From positions 1-46,470 of the forward strand of contig NZ_QOVA01000027.1 in assembly GCF_003332275.1 (NCBI RefSeq): a stretch of DNA of 46,470 nucleotides, given 5' to 3'. Of the stretch, positions 27,172-37,795 are shown piece by piece. Each line of letters starts with the position of its first letter. Positions within the stretch are counted from its first letter, which is position 1. Made by a program: the position numbers and the translations under genes. The notes beneath the pieces are model-generated. The model was not told the DNA's origin. It worked only from the letters and a program-made list of their open reading frames with translations, and did no database searches. The DNA comes from Edaphovirga cremea. Its GTDB lineage: Bacteria > Pseudomonadota > Gammaproteobacteria > Enterobacterales > Enterobacteriaceae.

Positions 27172-27765
27172 ATGCAGCTAAAACGGGTGGCAGAGGCCAA
27201 ACTGCCAACGCCATGGGGTGATTTCCTGATGGTAGGTTTTGAAGAACTGGCAACCGGCCACGATCATCTTGCGCTGGTCTTTGGGGATATTACCGGTGAT
27301 ACCCCCGTTCTTTCCCGCGTGCATTCTGAATGCCTGACGGGCGACGCACTCTTCAGCCTGCGCTGCGATTGCGGTTTTCAGTTGGAAGCGGCATTGAATC
27401 ATATAGCCGAAGAAGGCCGCGGTATCCTGCTCTATCATCGTCAGGAAGGACGCAATATCGGTTTGCTGAATAAAATTCGCGCCTATGCATTACAGGATAA
27501 AGGGGCGGACACCGTTGAAGCGAATCATCAGTTGGGTTTTGCCGCTGATGAGCGTGATTTCACCCTCTGTGCGGATATGTTCAAGTTGCTCGGCGTCAGT
27601 GCCGTGCGTCTGTTGACCAATAACCCGAACAAAGTGGAAATCCTGACGGAAGCAGGCATCAATATCGTTGAACGCGTCCCGCTGCTCGCCGGGCGCAACC
27701 CGAAGAACGAACACTATCTGAACACCAAAGCGGCTAAAATGGGCCACTTACTGGATCCAAAGTAA
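27172..27765 (+). CDS. ribA: GTP cyclohydrolase II
   Basis: 197 residues (E. coli 196). First step of riboflavin synthesis: GTP to 2,5-diamino-6-ribosylamino-4(3H)-pyrimidinone 5'-phosphate, formate and PPi. Seen: the zinc site C54, C65, C67 ([18 protein letters not shown]), [10 protein letters not shown], and [10 protein letters not shown]. The start [10 protein letters not shown] at 27172 matches E. coli and has TGGAGAG upstream; the four-codon earlier start is rejected. There is no fused RibB domain. Confidence 0.97.
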   Translation: MQLKRVAEAKLPTPWGDFLMVGFEELATGHDHLALVFGDITGDTPVLSRVHSECLTGDALFSLRCDCGFQLEAALNHIAEEGRGILLYHRQEGRNIGLLNKIRAYALQDKGADTVEANHQLGFAADERDFTLCADMFKLLGVSAVRLLTNNPNKVEILTEAGINIVERVPLLAGRNPKNEHYLNTKAAKMGHLLDPK

Positions 27766-28024
27766 TTTCCAGTGGTTATTTCCCGCTCCGTTAGCACCCA
27801 GCCAATGGAGCCCGTTTCTTCAATATCCCCTCCGTACTTGACGTTGCAGGGGTGTTAGCTGCGCCATCGATTACTTTGGGTATATCCTGCTTTCTCAGTG
27901 CTTTCCTTTTTTGTTTAGAAAAACACCACTTCTAGTCAAGTTTTCATCATTCAGCCATCAGTTACTTTCAGCAGTAATGATACAATAATGCGTGTTTATT
28001 GATAGGCGACTAGGGTTTCATGTT

Positions 28025-28456
28025 ATGAATTTCAGTACGATGTCCGACAGCGAAATCATCTCCGGCCTGTGCCGCAGAATTAAAGATGCGCGCATTGAAC
28101 AACGTTTGTCTCAAATCGATCTGGCTGAACGGGCAGGTCTTGGTATCGCAACGATTAAGCGGGCAGAAATGGGTGAGTCTGTGACCCTGAGCACACTAAT
28201 TTGTATTCTGCGCGGGCTCAATCGCCTGCATCAGCTTGAAGGGATCCTGTTTGATACCGAGGTTAGAACCTTCAATGCCCAGATCAGTGGCGATCCGCAA
28301 CATGTCCCTCTGCGGATCCGCAAGAAATCCGCCGCAACTCTGGTAGAAGAGCTGGAAAAACCGGTTGAGGAAAAAGCCGTTTCCCATGCCGCGGTAGACT
28401 GGTATATCGCTGCCGCCGAAAATAATATTATCTGGTCATGGTCTGACGGGAAATAA
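28025..28456 (+). CDS. XRE-family helix-turn-helix regulator
   Basis: 143-residue protein with an N-terminal Cro/CI-type HTH (IKDARIEQRLSQIDLAERAGLGIATIKRAEMG at about residues 17-48, read across several helices) and a Ser/Leu-rich dimer segment (TLSTLICILRGLNRLHQLEGIL) that resembles HipB-like regulators. The C-terminal part has a conserved-looking DWYIAAAENNIIWSW end of unknown role. No toxin gene is adjacent: ribA is upstream and sdaA convergent downstream. The start at 28025 (MNFSTMSD) is uncertain because no strong ribosome site precedes it. Not present in E. coli at this place; target unknown. Confidence 0.75.
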   Translation: MNFSTMSDSEIISGLCRRIKDARIEQRLSQIDLAERAGLGIATIKRAEMGESVTLSTLICILRGLNRLHQLEGILFDTEVRTFNAQISGDPQHVPLRIRKKSAATLVEELEKPVEEKAVSHAAVDWYIAAAENNIIWSWSDGK

Positions 28457-28477
28457 CTCGGCAGCCCGTAAAGGGAA

Positions 28478-28506
28478 AAGCCACTGTCCCGATAGAACAG
28501 TGGCTT
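28478..28506 (-). terminator. Terminator of sdaA (convergent gap)
   Basis: Perfect 10-bp arms AAGCCACTGT and ACAGTGGCTT, 9-base loop, followed on the minus strand by TTCCCTTTA after the stem. Ends the sdaC-sdaA operon and probably also the XRE transcript. Confidence 0.75.
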
Positions 28507-28554
28507 AAGTGAAACAATCAGACTGCTATTTGCCTTGCAACGTGTGTCTGTCAA

Positions 28555-29919
28555 CTACTCGCACATCACTACCGTTATCGCCAGACCACCCCGCGATGTC
28601 TCACGGTATTTCGCGTTCATGTCCTTGCCGGTTTCGTACATGGTTTCGATCACTTTATCCAACGATACGCGCGGTGCCGTAGTGCGGCGGATCGCCATTC
28701 TTGACGCATTTATCGCCTTCACCGCAGCGATGGCGTTGCGCTCAATACAAGGTACCTGCACCTGCCCGGCTACTGGATCGCAAGTCAGCCCGAGGTTATG
28801 CTCCATGCCGATTTCTGCGGCGATGCACACTTGTTCCGGACTTCCGCCAAGAAGCTCAGCCAGCCCTGCCGCCGCCATTGAGCATGCAACGCCTACTTCG
28901 CCCTGACATCCCACTTCAGCACCCGAGATAGAGGCATTCATTTTGTACAGTGCCCCGACAACGCCTGACGCCAGGAAATAGCGCAGATACGCTTCTGGTG
29001 TGACGGGCTGGATGAAGTGATCGTAATAGGCCAGGACCGCCGGGACAATCCCGCAGGCTCCGTTGGTGGGTGCGGTGACTACCCGGCCACCCGCAGCGTT
29101 CTCTTCCGCAACGGCCATGGCGAACATATTTACCCAGTCCATTGCATTCATCGGATCGCTGGAGAAACGATCGTTGGTAAACAGCAGACGATGCAAACTC
29201 GAGGCCCGACGCGGTACGCGGATTGGCCCCGGCAGCACGCCTTCCGTATTCATGCCACGCTGCATCGCGTTTTTCATGGTCGCCCAGACGGCGGCGAAGT
29301 AACGCTCGATCTCTTCCCGGCCATGCAAAGCGATCTCATTCTTCATGACGACCGCCGACAAGGACAAACAGTTGTCATGGCAATGACGCAGCAGGTTTTG
29401 TGCGGAAAAAAATGGGAACGGCACGGACTTTTCAGACGTGCTGGTTTTGCCGAAACTCTCACGGTCAACGACAAAGCCACCGCCGGTCGAATAATAGGTT
29501 TTGCTGTAGATCAGCGTGTCTTGCGCAAAGGCGCTGATCGTCATGCCGTTCTCATGCAACGGTAAGTTTTCATCACGAAAATTGATGGCTGTGTCAACAT
29601 CAAAGCTGACTTCATGCCCACCCGGCATTGGAAGACGGCGATGCTGACGAACCAGATTGATGAATGACGGGATCGTATCTACGTTGACGGTATCTGGCTG
29701 ATTCCCCGCCAGACCCATGATAATTGCGATGTCCGTGTGGTGCCCTTTCCCGGTCAATGACAAGGAACCATAGACATCCACGACGATGCGGGACGTGGAC
29801 GCCAGCAGATCCTTGGCGATCAAATCATCAGTAAACATTTTGCCGGCTTTCATTGGGCCAACTGTGTGGGAGCTCGAAGGACCTATACCGATTTTGTATA
29901 TGTCAAAGATGCTAACCAT
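28555..29919 (-). CDS. sdaA: L-serine dehydratase (deaminase), Fe-S type
   Basis: 454 residues, the length of E. coli SdaA. Fe-S enzyme converting L-serine to pyruvate and ammonia. Seen: N-terminal IGPSSSHTVGPMKAG (residues 11-25), GACGIVPAVLAYYD, and the cluster cysteines in SGAEVGCQGEVGVACS, GLTCDPVAG and VPCIERNAI. The start at 29919 (MVSIFDIYK) gives 8-base spacing from AGGAC; the ATG two codons upstream is too close to it. It lies 97 bases downstream of sdaC, which corresponds functionally to E. coli sdaCB; the residues do not decide between sdaA and sdaB. Confidence 0.93.
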   Translation of the reverse strand: MVSIFDIYKIGIGPSSSHTVGPMKAGKMFTDDLIAKDLLASTSRIVVDVYGSLSLTGKGHHTDIAIIMGLAGNQPDTVNVDTIPSFINLVRQHRRLPMPGGHEVSFDVDTAINFRDENLPLHENGMTISAFAQDTLIYSKTYYSTGGGFVVDRESFGKTSTSEKSVPFPFFSAQNLLRHCHDNCLSLSAVVMKNEIALHGREEIERYFAAVWATMKNAMQRGMNTEGVLPGPIRVPRRASSLHRLLFTNDRFSSDPMNAMDWVNMFAMAVAEENAAGGRVVTAPTNGACGIVPAVLAYYDHFIQPVTPEAYLRYFLASGVVGALYKMNASISGAEVGCQGEVGVACSMAAAGLAELLGGSPEQVCIAAEIGMEHNLGLTCDPVAGQVQVPCIERNAIAAVKAINASRMAIRRTTAPRVSLDKVIETMYETGKDMNAKYRETSRGGLAITVVMCE

Positions 29920-29988
29920 AATCATGTCCTTTCTTTACGAGTGAAGCAGCAGTTGAAGAGCAGCAAGGGAAAACTGTCGGGGAAAGAG

Positions 29989-30010
29989 CCGGGGCAGAAT
30001 CCTGCCCCGG
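29989..30010 (-). other. Intercistronic hairpin, sdaC-sdaA
   Basis: CCGGGGCAG/CTGCCCCGG (9 bp) with a 4-base loop, 7 bases after the sdaC stop and about 70 before the sdaA start. No U-run follows, so it is more likely a partial attenuator or a 3'-end protector of sdaC mRNA than a full terminator. Confidence 0.6.
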
Positions 30011-30016
30011 AGAGGA

Positions 30017-31306
30017 TTAACCGAGCAAACTGTAGACAATGGCGGACATGGCGATCAGTCCCATTATCACGACAAAGACGTTACTGATTTTGCCGCTGTA
30101 CTTTTTCATTGCCGGAACTTTCTGAATGGCATACATCGGCATCAGGAACAGCAGCATGGCGATGACCGGGCCACCCAGTGTTTCGATCATGCCCAGAATA
30201 CTTGGGTTCAATGTCGCAACCAGCCAGGTAGTCAGCAGCATGAAGATGGCGGTGATGCGGTTCAATTTATCCACTGACGCCGTTTTTCCGCGGCTACGCA
30301 GTGATTTAATCATCATGCCATTCAAGCCTTCACGTGCTCCCAAATAGTGGCCGAGGAACGATTTGGAAATGGCAACGGCAGCAATCAGTGGGGCGATGTA
30401 ACCGATAATCGGGTTGTTAAAGTGGTTGGCCAAGTAAGAAAGAATCGAAATGTTCTGTGCTTTTGCTTCCAGCAGATCGGCGGTTGAGAGACTCAACGCA
30501 CAGCTGAACACAAAAAACATGACCGTCAGCACCATCATGATGTGGCTGTAAGACAGAATGCGCGAACATTTTTTCTCAGCGTCGTCACCGTACTCCTTCC
30601 GTTTCGCCACAGCGAAGGAAGAAATAATCGGCGAATGGTTGAAAGAAAACACCATCACTGGAATCGCCAACCACAGGGTAACTAATAAACTACTGCCAGA
30701 AGTACTTGCCGCAATGGCAGAGGTGTCGAATATTGCACCGCTCCAGTTTGGAATTAAGTACAGCGCCAGTAACATCAATGTAGCGACGAACGGAAATACC
30801 AGGATACTCATCGCCTTGACGATCATGGTTTCACCGAAACGTACAACAGTCATCAGTCCGAGAATTAAAACCAAAGACAATACTGCACGAGGTGGTGAAG
30901 ACAAATGAAGTTGATGAGTAATAAAACTATCAACGGTATTTGTTATCGCCACGCCGTAAACCAATAGAATAGGATAAATGGCAAAAAAATAGAGAAGCGT
31001 AATCAACTTACCCGCGCCAACACCAAAATGCTCTTCAACAACTTCGGTAATATCTTCACCACCGTTCTTGCCGGATAATACAAAACGGCATAAACCGCGG
31101 TGTGCGTAAAATGTCATCGGAAATGCGATGAGCGCCATGATAATAAGCGGAATCAATCCACCAATGCCTGCGTTGATGGGCAGGAACAGCACGCCGGCGC
31201 CAATCGCCGTGCCGTACAGCCCGAGCATCCACATGGTGTCGCTTTTACGCCAGGTAGAGACGGGGGACGATTCAAGAACTGAAGTCGTCTCAGATAGTGT
31301 GTTCAT
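30017..31306 (-). CDS. sdaC: L-serine:H+ symporter SdaC
   Basis: 429 residues, the length of E. coli SdaC. HAAAP-family inner-membrane transporter, about 11 membrane segments, importing serine for SdaA/B. Seen: WRKSDTMWMLGLYGTAIGAG at the start of segment 1, SFNHSPIISSFAVAKR in the middle, SFLGHYLGAREG and the end KYSGKISNVFVVIMGL. The start at 31306 has AAGGAGA upstream; 13 extra codons of open frame have no homology. First gene of sdaC-sdaA. Confidence 0.95.
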   Translation of the reverse strand: MNTLSETTSVLESSPVSTWRKSDTMWMLGLYGTAIGAGVLFLPINAGIGGLIPLIIMALIAFPMTFYAHRGLCRFVLSGKNGGEDITEVVEEHFGVGAGKLITLLYFFAIYPILLVYGVAITNTVDSFITHQLHLSSPPRAVLSLVLILGLMTVVRFGETMIVKAMSILVFPFVATLMLLALYLIPNWSGAIFDTSAIAASTSGSSLLVTLWLAIPVMVFSFNHSPIISSFAVAKRKEYGDDAEKKCSRILSYSHIMMVLTVMFFVFSCALSLSTADLLEAKAQNISILSYLANHFNNPIIGYIAPLIAAVAISKSFLGHYLGAREGLNGMMIKSLRSRGKTASVDKLNRITAIFMLLTTWLVATLNPSILGMIETLGGPVIAMLLFLMPMYAIQKVPAMKKYSGKISNVFVVIMGLIAMSAIVYSLLG

Positions 31307-32111
31307 TATAATGTTCTCCTTGGGGAACGATTTTATACCCGTCATACTTCAATCCGCAGATACGTTGACTGCGCCCTCGAATTATTCAGGGTATATAATT
31401 AATGCCTAGTGATGTGGTTAATACTGGTTTTACGCTAAATTTTTCTTTTAAGGTAAATTCTAGCCATGTGCTAAATATTGCATAAAAGTTAAATAGTCAT
31501 TAATAAAAATAAATTGCTGTTTTCATCCTGCCTACCCTTTTACTGTGCGGGCATTCTATATCAAGAAAGGAAATTAAGAACCTTGCTCGGATCACAAAAA
31601 TGAAGCGTTTAAAAATAATTTAAAAATCGTTATTTAATTTAAAATATCATTTTTGATATCTTATTTTATATATTTTCTAAGGGCTCTTTATTGATACTTT
31701 ATTTATATGGGATATTTCGTTATTCCAGTAACAATTATATAACTTGAAAACAATGACGGGTATATAGTGAGCAGTACAATAAAACTGCGCATTAATAATA
31801 TACCTCACAGAGCATATGTCACGAAAAAAACGTGGGAAACGCACCTTCTGTACAGAGAGAACCGGCATAGGAATCTCAGCCATCCCGCCAGCCTGATTTT
31901 GAGATCTCATTTTGGATGCAAGGTCCCGTGTAACGGGGCATAACGGCCAACATAAGGTGCAAAATTTGACTGACCTCTCAATGTAAAGCGCATATTTCGC
32001 CCATGATAACAATGAGCTTCACGGGATGAATACCGTAGCCCTTGGTGTATTGATGACGATGAAAGGCTCCAGATAAGGTTGAGTTTACAGCAAATGTATA
32101 AGGAAGATGTC
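31307..32111. other. Long AT-rich intergenic region, sdaC to glgC (divergent)
   Basis: 805 bases with no credible gene on either strand; the reading frame on the minus strand at 31677-32012 has no ribosome site and unusual composition. It carries promoters for both divergent genes and a repeat remnant at 31334-31395. The stretch 31440-31700 is very AT-rich. A CRP site would be expected for sdaC, but only weak half-sites are visible. Confidence 0.5.
31334..31395. repeat. Possible remnant of a TATACCC-ended enterobacterial repeat
   Basis: TATACCC (31334-31340) and GGGTATA (31389-31395) bracket 48 bases containing GTCATACTTCAAT and GAATTATT. This recalls the ends of palindromic intergenic repeats common in Yersinia and soft-rot bacteria, with the centre deleted. 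It lies in the sdaC leader. Recognition from memory only. Confidence 0.35.
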
Positions 32112-33392
32112 ATGCAGAATGTAAATACGAAGCACACTGCTATGCTGGCCAAAGAATTGCCGAACAAAGCCGTTGCTTTGGTTCTCGCAGGGGGACGAGG
32201 GACACGTCTCCAGGATCTGACCTCAGTTCGAGCCAAACCCGCCGTTCACTTTGGTGGGAAATACCGGATCATCGATTTTGCATTATCCAACTGCCTGAAT
32301 TCAGGCATTCGCCGCATAGGCGTTATTACGCAATATCAGTCACATACGCTGTTATTGCATCTTCAGCACGGTTGGTCATTCCTTAGTGAGGAGATGAACG
32401 AATTTATTGACCTGCTGCCCGCTCAGCAGCGTCAGGGGAACGAACACTGGTATAGCGGTACCGCAGATGCCGTCTACCAGAATCTGGACATCATCAAACG
32501 CTACAAGGCGGAGTACGTGGTGATCCTGGCCGGTGACCACATCTACAAGATGGATTACTCCCGGATGTTACTTGATCACGTTGAGAGTGGTTCTCCTTGC
32601 ACCGTGGCCTGTATTGATGTGCCGCGCGAAGAGGCTACCGCGTTTGGTGTGATGGAAGTCGCGGAAAATATGCAGGTGAAAGCGTTTTGGGAAAAACCGG
32701 AAAATCCACCGGCAATGCCGAACAATCCCGATCGCAGTCTGGTGAGTATGGGTATCTACGTATTCAACGCCGAGTTCCTGTTCGATCTGCTGAACAAGGA
32801 CAACACCGACGAGGCCAGCAGTCACGATTTTGGTAAAGATATTCTTCCTGAGATCACGGCTCAAGGGCTGGTCTGGGCGCATCCTTTCTCTATCTCCTGC
32901 GTGACCAGCGCCTCGGGTGCACCTGATTATTGGCGTGATGTCGGTACGCTCGACTCCTATTGGCAAGCCAACCTGGATCAGGCGGCTGTAACACCTGAAC
33001 TCGATATGTATGACCGTAACTGGCCAATTCGGACTTATGCAGAACCTTTGCCTCCGGCCAAATTCGTTCAGGATCATTCAGGCAGTCCAGGCATGACCAT
33101 GAACACGCTGGTGTCCGGAGGGTGCATTATTTCCGGTTCAGTCGTGTTGAACTCAGTCCTGTTCTCACGAGTCAGGATCAATTCATTCTGCTCTGTCGAT
33201 TCTTGCGTGCTGTTGCCAGACGTCAATGTTGGTCGATCGTGTCGCCTGCGCCGCTGCGTTGTTGACCGCGGTAGTGTCATTCCGGAAGGCATGATTATCG
33301 GGGAGAACGCCAACGAAGATAAGGCAAGGTTCTATGTTTCGGCAGGTGGAACCGTATTGGTCACCAAGGAAATGCTGGCAAAACTCAAGTAA
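32112..33392 (+). CDS. glgC: Glucose-1-phosphate adenylyltransferase (ADP-glucose pyrophosphorylase)
   Basis: 426-residue enzyme making ADP-glucose from glucose 1-phosphate and ATP for glycogen synthesis. Seen: nucleotide-binding [14 protein letters not shown] (residues 23-36), the substrate region [15 protein letters not shown], catalytic-domain [10 protein letters not shown], the glucose-phosphate Lys in FWEKPENPP, and a C-terminal left-handed helix domain ([19 protein letters not shown]). Residue 39, which is the fructose-1,6-bisphosphate activator lysine in E. coli, is valine here (LTSVRAKP), with numbering that aligns exactly from residue 16 on. ATG at 32112 has AAGGA about 8 bases upstream. 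It stands alone, away from other glg genes, so it may be a paralog. Confidence 0.93.
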   Translation: MQNVNTKHTAMLAKELPNKAVALVLAGGRGTRLQDLTSVRAKPAVHFGGKYRIIDFALSNCLNSGIRRIGVITQYQSHTLLLHLQHGWSFLSEEMNEFIDLLPAQQRQGNEHWYSGTADAVYQNLDIIKRYKAEYVVILAGDHIYKMDYSRMLLDHVESGSPCTVACIDVPREEATAFGVMEVAENMQVKAFWEKPENPPAMPNNPDRSLVSMGIYVFNAEFLFDLLNKDNTDEASSHDFGKDILPEITAQGLVWAHPFSISCVTSASGAPDYWRDVGTLDSYWQANLDQAAVTPELDMYDRNWPIRTYAEPLPPAKFVQDHSGSPGMTMNTLVSGGCIISGSVVLNSVLFSRVRINSFCSVDSCVLLPDVNVGRSCRLRRCVVDRGSVIPEGMIIGENANEDKARFYVSAGGTVLVTKEMLAKLK

Positions 33393-33434
33393 CGTCTATT
33401 AATGAGAGCGTTACCTGAATAATTTGAGTGATCA

Positions 33435-33468
33435 CCCTCCATCATTTTTGCCATGATGGAGGGTTTTT
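33435..33468 (+). terminator. Terminator of glgC
   Basis: Perfect 11-bp arms CCCTCCATCAT (33435-33445) and ATGATGGAGGG (33453-33463) followed by TTTTT. It lies in the convergent gap with acnA. Confidence 0.92.
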
Positions 33469-33472
33469 GTCT

Positions 33473-36145
33473 TTATAGCATCTTGCGAATGACGTAATTC
33501 AAGATACCGTCGTTTTGGAAATAGGTCAGTTCATTCCCGGTATCTATACGACAGCGCGCCTGAACCGTCTGCGAGTGACCATCAGGATAAGTGAAATCCA
33601 CGGGCACTGCCTGCCCCGGCTTCAAGGTTTGCAAACCACTCACGCTAATGGTTTCTTCGCCGGTCAGTTGCAGCGTTTTGCGTGTCACACCCTCTGGGAA
33701 CTCCAACGGGAGAATGCCCATACCAATCAGATTCGAACGGTGAATACGTTCGAAGGATTCAGCAATCACCACACGGATACCCAGCAGGCGAGGACCTTTC
33801 GCAGCCCAGTCACGGCTTGAACCGGAACCATACTCTTTACCCGCGACGACAGCCAGCGGGACGTTTTCCTGCTGATAGCGCATGGCCGCGTCGTAGATCG
33901 CCAACGTCTCCTGCGAAGGGAGATGCCGCGTTATACCGCCCTCCACACCCGGCACCATTTCATTACGGATACGGATATTCGCAAAGGTACCGCGCGCCAT
34001 AACTTCGTAATTACCCCGTCGCGAACCATATGAGTTGAACTCTTTTTGCTCAACTCCGTGATTCAACAGGTAGCGGCCTGCCGGACTGTCGAGCTTGATA
34101 CTGCCTGCGGGGGAGATATGGTCGGTGGTGACGGAGTCCGCCAGAATCGCCAATATGCGGGCATTTTTGATGTCCCTGGGCGGTACCGGTTCGACCTGCA
34201 TGTCGCTGAAGAACGGCGGCAGACGAATATAGGTAGAGTCAGATTGCCAGTCGTAGGTAGGCGTACTTTCCACGTTGATGGACTGCCACTCCTCATCGCC
34301 ATTGAAGACTTCGGCATACTCCTTGTGGAACATTTCAGTCTTCACCTCTTCGACCGCTTTGGCAATCTCATTGGCGCTCGGCCAGATATCTTTCAGATAG
34401 ACAGGCTTGCCTTCGGTATCCGTTCCTAGCGGATCATTTTTCAGGTCCAGCTTCATGTTTCCGGCCAGGGCATAGGCAACCACCAGCGGCGGTGAGGCCA
34501 GCCAGTTGGTTTTAATCAGCGGATGAATGCGTCCTTCAAAGTTACGGTTACCCGATAGCACCGCACCCACCGTTAAGTCGCCCTCTTTAATGGCTTTTTC
34601 GATCGGATCAGGCAGCGGGCCGGAGTTGCCAATACAGGTCGTACAACCATATCCCACCAGATTGAACCCGAGTTTTTCAAGATAAGATGTCAGCCCGGCA
34701 GCATTAAGATAGTCGGTCACCACTTTCGAACCGGGTGCCAGCGACGTTTTAACCCAAGGTTTGCTATACAATCCTCTTTCAGAAGCCTTCTTCGCCAGAA
34801 GACCCGCGGCCATCAGTACGCTTGGGTTTGAAGTATTGGTACAGGACGTTATCGCAGCGATAACCACTGCGCCATTGAGCAGTTCATGTTCCGTTCCATT
34901 AAGCGTGAATTTTTCAGATTCTGTGCGCCCTTTCTGCGTGCCCAATTCAAGATCGTTGGCAGCATTGAAAGCTTGCGGGACATTCGCCAACGCCACGCGA
35001 TCCTGCGGACGTTTCGGCCCGGCCAGACTTGACTCCACCGACCCCATATCCAGTTCAAGCGCACTGGTGAAAATAGGCTCGTCGCCTGCATGACGCCACA
35101 ATCCCTGCGCCTGGCTATAGGCTTCGACCAGTGCGATTTGTTCTTTGCTGCGCCCCGTGAGCATCAAATAGCTTAGCGTCACTTCATCCACCGGGAAGAA
35201 GCCGCAGGTCGCGCCAAATTCAGGTGACATATTGGCGATGGTCGCGCGATCGGCCAACGGCAGATCCGCCAGACCATCACCATAGAATTCAACAAACTTA
35301 CCGACCACACCGTGCTTACGCAGCATCTGCGTGACGGTCAATACCAGATCCGTTGCTGTAATACCTTCGCTCAATTTGCCCGTCAGCTTAAAGCCCACCA
35401 CGTCTGGAATCAGCATGGAGACTGGCTGGCCGAGCATGGCAGCCTCGGCTTCAATGCCACCCACGCCCCAGCCCAGAATGCCCAGGCCATTGATCATCGT
35501 GGTATGTGAATCTGTACCAACCAACGTATCTGGATAGGCGATTCTTTTGCCATCCTGATCTTCATGCCAGACGGTCTGCCCCAAATACTCCAGATTGACC
35601 TGATGGCAGATCCCGGTTCCAGGTGGGACAACGCGGAAACGATTGAAGGCTTTCTGCCCCCAACGCAAGAATGTATAGCGCTCGTGATTACGCTCCATTT
35701 CCAGCCGGACGTTTTCGGTAAAGGCTCTGCTGTCACCGTACTCATCCACCGTTACCGAGTGGTCAATGACCAGATCAACCGGGGATAGCGGATTCACCTG
35801 AGCGACATTGCCGCCCAATCGTTGCACAGCTTCACGCATAGCCGCCAAATCGACCACCGCGGGGACACCGGTAAAATCCTGCATCAACACCCGGGCCGGA
35901 CGGTAAGCAATTTCACGATCGGCGTGACCGGTTTTTTGCCAGTCGACAATGGCCTGTAGGTCATCCTCTGTCACAGTATCGCCATCCACATTACGCAGAA
36001 GGTTCTCCAGCAACACTTTCAATGATTTGGGCAGTCGGTCGATATTGCCCAGCGTTTGAGCGGCATGCGGCAAGCTGTAGTAGTGATACGTCTTGTTCAG
36101 TGCTTCCAGCTGCTCCTTACTCTTTTCTCGAAGATCGGACGACAT
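33473..36145 (-). CDS. acnA: Aconitate hydratase A
   Basis: 890 residues (E. coli 891). Citrate-isocitrate isomerase with a [4Fe-4S] cluster; the stress- and stationary-phase form in E. coli. Seen: cluster cysteines in AAITSCTNTSNPSV and GYGCTTCIGNSGPLP, active-site GTDSHTTM, and the swivel domain with GKEYGSGSSRDWAAKGP. The start at 36145 (MSSDLREKSKEQ) has GGAGG upstream; the 78-codon upstream open frame is not homologous. It lies downstream of cysB; no equivalents of the E. coli small genes ymiA and yciX were recognised in the 281-base gap. Confidence 0.97.
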   Translation of the reverse strand: MSSDLREKSKEQLEALNKTYHYYSLPHAAQTLGNIDRLPKSLKVLLENLLRNVDGDTVTEDDLQAIVDWQKTGHADREIAYRPARVLMQDFTGVPAVVDLAAMREAVQRLGGNVAQVNPLSPVDLVIDHSVTVDEYGDSRAFTENVRLEMERNHERYTFLRWGQKAFNRFRVVPPGTGICHQVNLEYLGQTVWHEDQDGKRIAYPDTLVGTDSHTTMINGLGILGWGVGGIEAEAAMLGQPVSMLIPDVVGFKLTGKLSEGITATDLVLTVTQMLRKHGVVGKFVEFYGDGLADLPLADRATIANMSPEFGATCGFFPVDEVTLSYLMLTGRSKEQIALVEAYSQAQGLWRHAGDEPIFTSALELDMGSVESSLAGPKRPQDRVALANVPQAFNAANDLELGTQKGRTESEKFTLNGTEHELLNGAVVIAAITSCTNTSNPSVLMAAGLLAKKASERGLYSKPWVKTSLAPGSKVVTDYLNAAGLTSYLEKLGFNLVGYGCTTCIGNSGPLPDPIEKAIKEGDLTVGAVLSGNRNFEGRIHPLIKTNWLASPPLVVAYALAGNMKLDLKNDPLGTDTEGKPVYLKDIWPSANEIAKAVEEVKTEMFHKEYAEVFNGDEEWQSINVESTPTYDWQSDSTYIRLPPFFSDMQVEPVPPRDIKNARILAILADSVTTDHISPAGSIKLDSPAGRYLLNHGVEQKEFNSYGSRRGNYEVMARGTFANIRIRNEMVPGVEGGITRHLPSQETLAIYDAAMRYQQENVPLAVVAGKEYGSGSSRDWAAKGPRLLGIRVVIAESFERIHRSNLIGMGILPLEFPEGVTRKTLQLTGEETISVSGLQTLKPGQAVPVDFTYPDGHSQTVQARCRIDTGNELTYFQNDGILNYVIRKML

Positions 36146-36426
36146 AACTCCTCCATTTCTTATTATACGAAAAGACATGAGATGCGGGTCAGGCGGTAAA
36201 ACCTGCCAGATAGTACGTATTCTATTAAAGATAACACAAACAGGCTGTAACGTTTTGATAACAACTCGATTTGATAATAACGATAGCCGAAAACCGAGGA
36301 TAAAGAAGGGAATAGCGCTGAAGCAGAATATGGATACTGTACCATCACGCCAGAAACTACGTGAAGGTACAGTGGGCAACCAGAAAAAATCGCGCGGTGC
36401 GTCGCGGTGCGTTTAGTCTGGCAGGA

Positions 36427-37795
<1,369 letters not shown>

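Noticed and set aside
31677-32012. 111-codon frame in the sdaC-glgC gap
   Set aside because: No ribosome site, odd composition, no family recognised.
36163-36348. Small gene between acnA and cysB (ymiA or yciX equivalent)
   Set aside because: The translated frames do not resemble what I recall of those proteins and no good ribosome site is seen.
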